Source of the DNA: Rhodospirillales bacterium | Lineage (GTDB): Bacteria > Pseudomonadota > Alphaproteobacteria > Rhodospirillales > Shumkoniaceae | Direction of reading: 5' to 3' | NCBI GenBank assembly: GCA_014859895.1 | Contig: JACZKS010000057.1 | Coordinates: 1 to 63,719 of the forward strand | Length of the DNA: 63,719 nt | In this document: positions 43,250-50,999 of the stretch, one piece after another | How the letters are laid out: every line of letters begins with the position of its first letter | Numbering within the stretch: position 1 is the first letter of the stretch | The notes under the pieces: generated by a model | The model's database searches: none | What the model was told of the DNA's origin: nothing | Seen by the model: only the letters and a program-made list of their open reading frames with translations | Program-made: the position numbers and the translations under genes

Positions 43250-44677
43250 ATGAAAAAGACCCTGTTCCTCAGCCCGCCCACCTTCGACGGCTACGACGGC
43301 GGCGCCGGTTCTCGCTACCAGTGCAAGCGCGAGGTGAAGTCGTTCTGGTATCCGACCTGGCTGGCCCAGTTGGCCGCCCTGGTGCCGGGCAGCAAGCTGA
43401 TCGACGCCCCGGCCCGCGGCCTGCAGCTGGACGCCCTGCTGCCGTTGGCCAGCGAATACGAATTCCTGGTCATCTACACCAGCACGCCGTCCTTCAGGAA
43501 CGACGTCAAGGTGGCCGAGGCCTTCAAGGCGAAGAACCCGGCGCTGCTGATCGGCTTCTGCGGCTCGCACGTCGCCGTCAACAACGAGGCCTCGATCCAG
43601 GCGTCGCCCGCCATCGATTTCGTCTGCGACGTCGAGTTCGACTTCGCCATCAAGGAAATTGCGGAGGGCCGGCCGCTCCCGGAAGTGCTCGGTATCACCA
43701 TCCTCAAGGACGGCGCTCCCCATTTCACCGGCAAGCGGCCGGTCATCGAGGACATGGATTCGCTGCCGTGGGTGACCCCCATCTACAAGGAACATCTGGT
43801 CACCACCGACTACTACAACGGCTACATGCTGCACCCCTACATGTCGCTCTACACCGGGCGCGGCTGCAAGTCGCACTGCACCTTCTGCCTGTGGCCGCAG
43901 ACCATCTCGGGGCATCGCTACCGCACCCGCTCGATTCCCAACATCGCCGCCGAGATCAAGTGGGCGCGCGACAACTTCCCCGAGATCAAGGAATTCTTCT
44001 TCGACGACGACACGCTGACCGACAACATCCCGCAGGTCGAGGCGCTGGCCCGCGAACTGGGCAAGCTGGGCGTCACCTGGTCCTGCAACGCCAAGGCCAA
44101 CGTGCCCTACGATACCTTGAAGGTGATGCGCGAAAACGGCCTGCGCCTGCTGCTGGTCGGCTACGAGTCGGGCAACCAGAATATCCTCAACAACATCAAG
44201 AAGGGCATTCTGGTCACCAAGGCCCGGCAGTTCACGAAGGACTGCCACGAGCTCGGCATCCTCATCCACGGCACCTTCATCGTCGGCCTGCCGGGCGAGA
44301 CGCTCGACACCATCGAGGAAAGCATCCGCTACGCCCAGGAACTCGACCCCAAGACCATCCAGGTGTCGCTGCCCGCCGCCTATCCGGGCACCTTCCTCTA
44401 CAATCAGGCGATGGAGAACGGCTGGCTGGCGCCCGATAAGGCCGACCATCTGGTCGACGACCACGGCGTGCAGAACAGCGTCATCGAGTATCCGCACCTG
44501 ACCAGCGCCCAGATCTTCGACGCGGTGGACCGCTTCTACAAGCGCTTCTACTTCCGGCCGCGCAAGATGGCGTCCTTGTTCTTCGACATGTGCCGCGACT
44601 GGCAGGTGATGAAGCGCCAGCTGCGCGAGGGGGTGGAATTCTTCCGCTTCCTGTGGGGACGGGAGAACGCGGCCTGA
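43250..44677 (+). CDS. hpnJ: Hopanoid-associated B12-binding radical SAM protein HpnJ
   Basis: A 475-residue radical SAM enzyme. The N-terminal domain (about 1-170) is a cobalamin-binding-like fold with the opening KTLFLSPPTFDGYDGG; the cluster motif CKSHCTFC (C-x3-C-x2-C) is near residue 206. HpnJ is the enzyme of the cyclitol ether side chain of bacteriohopanepolyols. The ATG at 43250 is used; a TTG at 43238 is possible. The stop is overlapped by the hpnK start. Confidence 0.9.
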   Translation: MKKTLFLSPPTFDGYDGGAGSRYQCKREVKSFWYPTWLAQLAALVPGSKLIDAPARGLQLDALLPLASEYEFLVIYTSTPSFRNDVKVAEAFKAKNPALLIGFCGSHVAVNNEASIQASPAIDFVCDVEFDFAIKEIAEGRPLPEVLGITILKDGAPHFTGKRPVIEDMDSLPWVTPIYKEHLVTTDYYNGYMLHPYMSLYTGRGCKSHCTFCLWPQTISGHRYRTRSIPNIAAEIKWARDNFPEIKEFFFDDDTLTDNIPQVEALARELGKLGVTWSCNAKANVPYDTLKVMRENGLRLLLVGYESGNQNILNNIKKGILVTKARQFTKDCHELGILIHGTFIVGLPGETLDTIEESIRYAQELDPKTIQVSLPAAYPGTFLYNQAMENGWLAPDKADHLVDDHGVQNSVIEYPHLTSAQIFDAVDRFYKRFYFRPRKMASLFFDMCRDWQVMKRQLREGVEFFRFLWGRENAA

Positions 44678-45498
44678 AACGCCTGATCGTCACGGGCGAC
44701 GACTTCGGCCTGTCGGCGCCGGTCAACGAAGCCATCGAGGAAGCTCACAGCCGGGGCATCCTGACCGCCGCCTGCCTGATGGTCGGCGCCCCGGCCGCCG
44801 CCGACGCCGTCGAACGGGCAAAACGGCTGTCCAGCCTCGGTGTCGGCCTTCACCTCGTCTTGGTGCGCGGCCGTGCGGTGCTGCCGCCCGCGGACATTCC
44901 CGACCTGGTCGATGCCGAAGGGCGCTTCGATACCAACCTGGTGCGGGCAGGCTTCCGCTATTTCTTCCTGCCCAGGGTACGCCGCCAGTTGGCGGCCGAG
45001 ATCCGTGCCCAGTTCGAGGCATTCGGGAAAACCGGCCTAGCGCTCGATCACGTCAATGCCCACAACCACATGCACGTTCACCCGACGGTGCTGGGCCTGA
45101 TGCTGTCCATCGGCCGCGAGTACGGCATGATCGCCGTGCGGCTACCGTTCGAGCCGACCGCCGGGGGCGGCTTTCTGGCGCGCCTTGGCCGCCTTTTCCT
45201 GGGCCTGTGGATCGCGCTCATGCGCCGCCGCCTCGATGCCGCCGGCATTCGCCACAACGATTTCGCCTTCGGCATCGGCGATTGCGGTCGCATGGACCGC
45301 CGCCATCTGCTATCCCTTCTCGCCTCCCTGCCCGAGGGGGCGTCGGAAATTTTCTCCCATCCCGCCACCCGCCGCTGGCAGGAGATCGAGCCGGAGGCTC
45401 AGCACTTCCGCTTCGAGGACGAGTTCGCGGCCCTGATCGACCCCGACGTGCGCCTGGCGGTGACGGGCGCCACATTGACGACCTTCCGCGGATTGTGA
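44674..45498 (+). CDS. hpnK: Hopanoid deacetylase HpnK (YdjC family), probable CTG start
   Basis: A 274-residue YdjC-type deacetylase: TGDDFGLSAPVNEAI at the start with the metal-binding Asp pair, HVNAHNHMHVHPT (about 118-130) with histidine ligands, and DEFAALIDPDV near the end. It would deacetylate the GlcNAc-hopanoid made by HpnI. Homologues begin MKRLIVTGDDFG-like; here the codon at that position is CTG (44674), overlapping the hpnJ stop as CTGA, with GGGAG about eight bases upstream. A GTG at 44653 is an alternative start that adds seven residues. Confidence 0.87.
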   Translation: MKRLIVTGDDFGLSAPVNEAIEEAHSRGILTAACLMVGAPAAADAVERAKRLSSLGVGLHLVLVRGRAVLPPADIPDLVDAEGRFDTNLVRAGFRYFFLPRVRRQLAAEIRAQFEAFGKTGLALDHVNAHNHMHVHPTVLGLMLSIGREYGMIAVRLPFEPTAGGGFLARLGRLFLGLWIALMRRRLDAAGIRHNDFAFGIGDCGRMDRRHLLSLLASLPEGASEIFSHPATRRWQEIEPEAQHFRFEDEFAALIDPDVRLAVTGATLTTFRGL

Positions 45499-45538
45499 TA
45501 CCCGCCTGAAGCCATATTTCGAACCGGAGCCCGTATTC

Positions 45539-46153
45539 ATGGTCGGTGATTCCTGGACCCACAAGATGGCCCGCGTGGTCATCCTTCCCCTGGTCAACAC
45601 GCCGGTGACGCCCAACCACATCACCACGCTTCGCCTGGTGACCGGGCTTGCCGCCTGCGCCGCCTTTGCAGTGGGCGAGCGTTCGTGGGACGTAACCGGC
45701 GGCTGGCTGTGGTTGCTGTCGGCCTTTCTGGATCGCGCGGATGGCGAACTGGCCCGGGTCAGCGGTAAGACCAGCCCGTGGGGCCACAAGTACGATATGG
45801 TGGCCGATATCAGTGTCACCGCGTTGTTCTTCCTGGGGGCGGGTATCGGCCTCAGGGTTACCGACCTTGGCGGCTGGGCGATCCTGATGGGGGCAATGGG
45901 GGCGGCCGGGGTGATCGTGGCGGAGATCCTGGCCGAAGTCATCGACCGCGCCAACCAGGATACCGGCGAGAAAGCCTATCCCGGCTTCGCCGGCTTCGAC
46001 TTCGACGACGTGCTGTACCTCTTCGCGCCGGTCGTCTGGTTGGGCTGGCAGATGCCCTTCGTGGTTGGCGCCGCCGTGGGGGCGCCCGCCTTTGCGCTGC
46101 TGACCTGGTACCGTCTGCGCCGCAACCGGGCGATCCGCGCCGAGACGGCCTGA
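45539..46153 (+). CDS. CDP-alcohol phosphatidyltransferase-family protein
   Basis: A 204-residue membrane protein with the full CDP-alcohol transferase motif DGELARVSGKTSPWGHKYDMVAD (about 65-87) and several helices. NHITTLRLVTGLAACAAF precedes it, as in the other member at 40215-40919. It follows hpnK by 40 bases and is probably in the same operon. With the divergent homologue, it implies that this locus also builds a phospholipid-type head group; the acceptor is unknown. Confidence 0.86.
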   Translation: MVGDSWTHKMARVVILPLVNTPVTPNHITTLRLVTGLAACAAFAVGERSWDVTGGWLWLLSAFLDRADGELARVSGKTSPWGHKYDMVADISVTALFFLGAGIGLRVTDLGGWAILMGAMGAAGVIVAEILAEVIDRANQDTGEKAYPGFAGFDFDDVLYLFAPVVWLGWQMPFVVGAAVGAPAFALLTWYRLRRNRAIRAETA

Positions 46154-46162
46154 TCGCTTCCG

Positions 46163-46846
46163 TCAGGCGGCCGGGCGACCGGCCTTTTCCCGCAGGCCGG
46201 CCAGGTAGTCCTGGGCGAGGTCGTGAACCGACATGATGTGGGTGCGAAGCTCGGAGGCGGCGCGCTCTTCGGCGCCTTGCAGGATGGCGGAGACGATCCG
46301 CTGGTGTTCGTCGTAGGACCCGGCGAGGCGCCGCAGGCTGTTGAACTGAACCCGGCGGAACGGCGCCACGCGCCGTCGGGTCGCCTTGGTCAGATCGACC
46401 AGGACAGGGCTGCGCGCTCCGTCATAGATGGCGTCGTGGAACCTACGGTTCTGCAATTCGTAGGGGCCGGCGGCGCCCTCGCAGACGGCCCGCCCCATGG
46501 CGCGGTGCAGGGCTTCCAGACGGCTTCGCTCGGCCGTGCTCATGCGCCGACTGGCCAGGCGACCGCAGGCCGCCTCCAACTCGGCCATGGCGTCGAACAT
46601 GGCGCTCAGGCGCTCGGGCGTCACCAGCGAAACGAAAACCCCACGGCCCAGACGCCGTTCCACCAACTCGGTGGCGGCCAGCAGATGCAACGCCTCGCGG
46701 ACCGGCGTGCGCGATACCCCGAAGCGTCGGGCCAGCTGCGGTTCCTCCAGCCGGGTGCCGGGAAGCAGCCGGCCGGTCACGATATCGTCCTCAAGCGCCT
46801 GGCAGACCGCCTGGGCCGGGGCAAGCTGATCGGCGGATCGGGGCAT
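46163..46846 (-). CDS. GntR/FCD-family transcriptional regulator of the TRAP operon
   Basis: A 227-residue regulator from the ATG at 46846 (a TTG at 46867 is possible). The wHTH covers about 10-70 (LAPAQAVCQALEDDIVTGRL; EEPQLARRFGVSRTPVREALHLL) and the FCD domain follows (LEAACGRLASRRM; YELQNRRFHDAIYDGARS; YDEHQRIVSAILQGA). It is divergent from the dctPQM-type TRAP operon with a 200-base gap containing a palindrome of the kind bound by these regulators, so it is probably the TRAP repressor. Confidence 0.88.
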   Translation of the reverse strand: MPRSADQLAPAQAVCQALEDDIVTGRLLPGTRLEEPQLARRFGVSRTPVREALHLLAATELVERRLGRGVFVSLVTPERLSAMFDAMAELEAACGRLASRRMSTAERSRLEALHRAMGRAVCEGAAGPYELQNRRFHDAIYDGARSPVLVDLTKATRRRVAPFRRVQFNSLRRLAGSYDEHQRIVSAILQGAEERAASELRTHIMSVHDLAQDYLAGLREKAGRPAA

Positions 46847-47005
46847 GGCGGACGTTCCTCCGTGCAAGTGTCGTGCTTGGGCGACGGGTTGGATAATATA
46901 TAGGCACGCATACGGTGTAGACTAAATATTATGCATATTGGCGCGCTCCATTTTTCATTAATTATTATATATCAATAGCTTAATGGTTGGTATGGCCTTT
47001 GCAGG

Positions 47006-47015
47006 GTGTATACAC
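47006..47015. promoter_or_regulatory. Candidate GntR operator GTGTATACAC
   Basis: A perfect 10-base palindrome, GTGTATACAC, lies 31 bases before the dctP-like start and in the gap to a divergent FCD-type GntR gene. The TGTATACA core matches operators known for several FCD regulators. The surrounding 46880-46990 stretch is AT-rich and suited to promoters in both directions. Confidence 0.5.
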
Positions 47016-47046
47016 GTCCGTTTCGTGGTGCAAAGGAAATCATCTC

Positions 47047-48162
47047 ATGGCTTATCTTGACCGCCGCCGATTTGTCAAAGCCACGGCCCTCGGCGGCCTC
47101 GGTGCCGTCGGTGCCCTCGCCGCCCCAGGGATCGTCCGCGCCAAGGACACCTTCGCCTGGAAAATGACCAACGCCTATGGCGCCGGCGCCCCGTTCTACA
47201 CGGTCGGCCCTGGCAGCCCGACCGACTTTTGCAAGAAAGTGGCCGAGATGTCGGACGGTCGCCTGGCCATCCAGCACTTCGCGGCCGGCGAATTGATCCC
47301 GGCGCTCGAAGGGTTCGACGCCGTGCGGGCCGGAACCGTCGAGATGAACGCCGCCAACTCCTACTTCTGGGCCGGCAAGCTGTTCGCCGCCCAGTACTTC
47401 ACCACGGTGCCCTTCGGGCTCAACTTCCAGGGCATGAACGCCTGGATCTATCAGGGAGGCGGACTTGAACTGTGGCACGAGCTCTACAAGCCGCAGGGCC
47501 TGATCGCCTTTCCGATGGGCAACACCGGAGTCCAGATGACCGGCTGGTTCCGCAAGCCGATCACCTCGATCGACGACTTCAAGGGCCTCAAGATGCGCAT
47601 CCCCGGCCTGGCCGGAAAGGTCTATGCGGCGCTCGGCGTCGAGGTCAAGCTGCTACCCGGCGGCGAGATCTTCCCGGCCCTGGAGCGTGGCGTCATCGAT
47701 GCCGCCGAGTTCGTCGGCCCCTATCAGGACCGCCGCCTGGGCCTGCACAAGGCCGCCAAGTACTACTACACCACCGGCTGGCACGAGCCGTCCAACGTCA
47801 CCGAACTGCTGATCAACCTCAAGACCTGGGAAACGTTGCCCAAGGACCTGCAGGCGATCGTCAAGGCGGCGGCGATGGCCTGCAACGTCGAAAGCCAGGC
47901 GTGGTCGGAGGCCAACAACGCCGACGCGCTGGACGACCTCGTCAAGAACAACGGGGTGAAGACCGGCCAACTCGCGCCCGACATCGTGCGGCGCCTGCGC
48001 GAGGTGACCGGAGAAGTCCTTGAGGCCGAGGCCGCCAAGGACCCGGCGACCCGCAAGGTGCACGACGCCTTCATGGCGTTCCGTGCCAAGCACCGGTCGT
48101 GGTCGGAAATCTCGGAGAAGCCCTATCACGCCCTTATTGCTACCGACGGCAGGGAGGTGTGA
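47047..48162 (+). CDS. TRAP transporter solute-binding protein (DctP family)
   Basis: A 371-residue DctP-type binding protein. It begins with a twin-arginine-like signal DRRRFVKATALGGLGAVG and cleavage near AAPGIVRA|KD, unusual enough to suggest Tat export. Core motifs are ITSIDDFKGLKMRIPGLAGKVYAALGVEVKLLPGGEI, with the conserved Arg that ligates a carboxylate, and ERGVIDAAEFVGP. KGLKMR and GEIFPALERGVIDAAE are typical of the 2-oxo/aromatic-acid or sulfonate group, but the ligand is not determined. AAGGAAA precedes the ATG. Confidence 0.92.
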   Translation: MAYLDRRRFVKATALGGLGAVGALAAPGIVRAKDTFAWKMTNAYGAGAPFYTVGPGSPTDFCKKVAEMSDGRLAIQHFAAGELIPALEGFDAVRAGTVEMNAANSYFWAGKLFAAQYFTTVPFGLNFQGMNAWIYQGGGLELWHELYKPQGLIAFPMGNTGVQMTGWFRKPITSIDDFKGLKMRIPGLAGKVYAALGVEVKLLPGGEIFPALERGVIDAAEFVGPYQDRRLGLHKAAKYYYTTGWHEPSNVTELLINLKTWETLPKDLQAIVKAAAMACNVESQAWSEANNADALDDLVKNNGVKTGQLAPDIVRRLREVTGEVLEAEAAKDPATRKVHDAFMAFRAKHRSWSEISEKPYHALIATDGREV

Positions 48163-48164
48163 CC

Positions 48165-48746
48165 ATGCGCCGCTCCTCACCCGATTGGGCCAGCCGGACG
48201 GAAGGGGCGATCGGCACCGTCATCGACGGTGCCGGCGCCGCCACCGCTTGGGTCGGCCTTGGCCTCGTGCTCGTCGTCGCCTCCAACGTTCTGCTGCGCT
48301 ATCTGTTCAACACCGGCTCGGTGGCGCTCCAGGAACTGGAATGGCACCTGATGGTGCCGATCGCCCTGTTCGGCATGGCCTACGGCATGCACAAGGGCGC
48401 CCACGTCCGGGTCGACTTCCTCTATGACCGCCTGCCCGAACGGGCGCGGCTGGTTATCGACCTGATCGCCGCCCTGATGATGATCGGACTGGCGGTCGCC
48501 ATCGTCGTCCTGTCCATTCCCTACGTCGGGCAATCCCTGCAATTGGCCGAGGGCTCGCCCGATCCCGGCGGTTTGCCTTACCGCTGGGTGCTCAAGGCGC
48601 TCATTCCGGCCGGCTTCGCCTGCTTTGGGTTGCAGGCCGTCGCACAGGCCCTCCAGGCGGCGCTGAGACTGGCCCCGCCGACGATCCGGGAGAACGTTCT
48701 CTCCGGGCCGGGGCGGCAACCGAGCGAGGTTGCGGCCCTGTCATGA
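48165..48746 (+). CDS. TRAP transporter small membrane subunit (DctQ)
   Basis: A 193-residue four-helix protein of the DctQ family, with LQELEWHLMVPIALFGMAYGMHKGAHVRVDF as the family hallmark stretch (about 55-85). It starts two bases after the binding-protein stop, with GGGAGGTG as ribosome-binding site, and overlaps the large subunit by ATGA. Confidence 0.9.
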   Translation: MRRSSPDWASRTEGAIGTVIDGAGAATAWVGLGLVLVVASNVLLRYLFNTGSVALQELEWHLMVPIALFGMAYGMHKGAHVRVDFLYDRLPERARLVIDLIAALMMIGLAVAIVVLSIPYVGQSLQLAEGSPDPGGLPYRWVLKALIPAGFACFGLQAVAQALQAALRLAPPTIRENVLSGPGRQPSEVAALS

Positions 48747-50068
48747 CCGGCAACGAGTGGCTCGCCCTCGGCATGCTGGGGGCGTTCTTCGGCCTGTTGG
48801 TGGCCGGCATCCCGGTGGCCATCGCCTTGGCCGGTTCCGGCTTGGTGTTCGGTTATCTCGGTTTCGGAACCGGCCTGTTCAACCTGCTGCCGGCCCGCAT
48901 TTTCGGCGTCGTCACCAACTACACGCTGCTGGCGCTGCCGCTCTTCATCTTCATGGGCATCATGCTCGAGAAGTCGCGCATGGCCGAGGATCTGATCGAC
49001 GTCATCGGCCATGCCATGGGGCGGCTGCGCGGCGGCATGGGGTTGGCCATCGTGCTGGTGGGGGTGCTGATGGGCGCTTCCTCCGGCGTCGTCGGCGCCA
49101 CCGTCGTCACCATGGGCCTGCTGGCGCTCCGGCCCCTGGTGGCGCGCGGCTACGACAAGGGGGTGGCCTGCGGCGCCATCTGCGCGTCGGGCACCCTGGG
49201 CCAGATCATCCCGCCCAGCCTGGTGCTGATCCTGCTGGCCGACATCCTGGGCCTGTCGGTGGGAACGCTGTTCGCCGCCGCCATGGTGCCGGGGCTGATG
49301 CTGGCCGGCATCATGGCAATCTACATCATCGTCCTCGGCGTCGTCCGGCCGCACATGGTGCCAACCATTCCCGCCGCCGAGAGGGCCGAGCTGTCGCGCC
49401 GCGCCCTGGCCAACAAGTTGATCCGGGTCGTGGCGCCGCCTCTGCTGCTAGTGTTCGCGGTGCTGGGTTCCATCGTCGGCGGCGTGGCGGCGCCCACCGA
49501 GGCCGCCTCGATGGGGGCGCTGGGGGCCCTGCTGCTGGCGTTGGCTTCGGGCCGCCTCGATCTGGCGACGCTGAAAGACACCTGCCGCTCCTCGCTCGTT
49601 ACTTCCGCCATGGTCTTCTTCATCCTGATCTGCGCCCAGCCGTTCGGCTTGGCCTTCCGCGGTCTCGGCGGCGAACGGTTGATCGAGCACATGTTCTCCT
49701 TCGTGCCCGGCGGGCTCGAGGGCAGCCTTCTGTTCATGATGGCGCTGATATTCGTGCTCGGCTTCTTCCTCGAATGGATCGAGATCTCCTACATCGTGTT
49801 GCCGATGTTCCTGCCCATCTTCGCCGGTACCGATCTGGACTTGGTGTGGTTGTCCATCCTGGTCGCCATGAATCTGCAGACCAGCTTCCTGACCCCGCCC
49901 TTCGGCTGGGCGCTCTTCTTCCTCAAGGGAGTGGCGCCGGCGGGCGTGACGACGGTCGACATCTATCGCGGCGTCATTCCCTTCATCGGGCTGCAACTGG
50001 TCGGCCTGTCCCTACTGTTCGTCTTCCCGCAGTTGACTTCCTGGCTGCCGAAGCTTATCGGCTGGTGA
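48743..50068 (+). CDS. TRAP transporter large membrane subunit (DctM)
   Basis: A 441-residue membrane protein with about 12 helices of the DctM family: GIPVAIALAGSGLVF near the start, SSGVVGATVVTMGLLALRP, and GTLGQIIPPSLVLILLA, the ion-binding region motif. FLEWIEISYIVLPMFLPIF and LQTSFLTPPFGWALFFLKG are typical near the C-terminus. It completes the sodium-driven importer with the two upstream genes. Confidence 0.93.
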   Translation: MTGNEWLALGMLGAFFGLLVAGIPVAIALAGSGLVFGYLGFGTGLFNLLPARIFGVVTNYTLLALPLFIFMGIMLEKSRMAEDLIDVIGHAMGRLRGGMGLAIVLVGVLMGASSGVVGATVVTMGLLALRPLVARGYDKGVACGAICASGTLGQIIPPSLVLILLADILGLSVGTLFAAAMVPGLMLAGIMAIYIIVLGVVRPHMVPTIPAAERAELSRRALANKLIRVVAPPLLLVFAVLGSIVGGVAAPTEAASMGALGALLLALASGRLDLATLKDTCRSSLVTSAMVFFILICAQPFGLAFRGLGGERLIEHMFSFVPGGLEGSLLFMMALIFVLGFFLEWIEISYIVLPMFLPIFAGTDLDLVWLSILVAMNLQTSFLTPPFGWALFFLKGVAPAGVTTVDIYRGVIPFIGLQLVGLSLLFVFPQLTSWLPKLIGW

Positions 50069-50155
50069 CGAAGGCTGATCGCTTCCCTTTCGCGGCGGCC
50101 GGATCGCCCGGCCGCCGGGTCCTTGTCACAGCCGAAAGTCCAACGGAAACATAAA

Positions 50156-50989
50156 ATGGTCGATAGCTTCTTCGCGGACCCGCAGTTCTTCCTTCTTTTC
50201 GCGGGCGGAATCCTGTTGGCCGGCGTCGTTGCCGGCATCCTGGCCGGCCTTCTTGGCGTCGGTGGCGGCATCGTCATCGTGCCGGTGCTGTTCAACGTGT
50301 TCCTGTTCCTGGGCATCGACGAAGCGGTACGCATGCACCTGGCGGTCGGCACCTCGCTGGCCACCATCATTCCGACCTCGATCATGTCGGCCCGTTCCCA
50401 CTACAAGCGTGGCGGCATCGACGTCGAGTTGCTGAAATCCTGGGGTCCGGCCATCTTCATCGGCGTGCTGGCCGGCACCGTCCTGGGCGGCAACGTGCGC
50501 GGCCAGGTGTTGACGGCGGTGTTCGCCGTGATCGCGCTCTTGGTCGCCGCCAACATGGCCTTCCGCAAGGAGGGCATGACCATCGCCGACGCTCTGCCGG
50601 GGGGCATCGGGCGCGCCGCCATGGGGTTCGGCATCGGCGCCTTCTCGGTGATGATGGGGATCGGCGGCGGCACCTTGACGGTGCCGATCATGACCGCCTT
50701 CAACTATCCGATCCGCCGGGCCGTCGGCACGGCGTCGGCCATCGGCTTCATCATCGGCGTGCCGGGTGCCATTGGCTTCATCCTGGCCGGACTCGGCGCC
50801 GCCAATTTGCCGCCGCTCAGCATCGGCTACGCCAACCTCATCGGCTTCGCGCTGATCGTGCCGGCGACCATGACCATGGCGCCCGTTGGCGTGCGCATCG
50901 CCCACGCCATCAAGCCCCGCACGCTCCGCCTGGCCTTCGGCTTCTTCCTGCTGGTCACCTCGTTGCGCATGTTCTGGAGCCTTCTCTGA
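50156..50989 (+). CDS. TauE/SafE-family sulfite/anion exporter
   Basis: A 277-residue TauE/SafE (TSUP) membrane protein with about eight helices. Family motifs are AGILAGLLGVGGGIVIVPVLF at the first repeat and FGIGAFSVMMGIGGGTLTVPIM at the second, followed by AVGTASAIGFIIGVPGAI. Members move sulfite, sulfoacetate or other organic anions. It begins 88 bases after the TRAP operon. Linkage to a TRAP importer often means that one takes up an organosulfur or organic acid and the other removes a product such as sulfite; here that is inference. Confidence 0.88.
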   Translation: MVDSFFADPQFFLLFAGGILLAGVVAGILAGLLGVGGGIVIVPVLFNVFLFLGIDEAVRMHLAVGTSLATIIPTSIMSARSHYKRGGIDVELLKSWGPAIFIGVLAGTVLGGNVRGQVLTAVFAVIALLVAANMAFRKEGMTIADALPGGIGRAAMGFGIGAFSVMMGIGGGTLTVPIMTAFNYPIRRAVGTASAIGFIIGVPGAIGFILAGLGAANLPPLSIGYANLIGFALIVPATMTMAPVGVRIAHAIKPRTLRLAFGFFLLVTSLRMFWSLL

Positions 50990-50999
50990 CGGAAAGACG

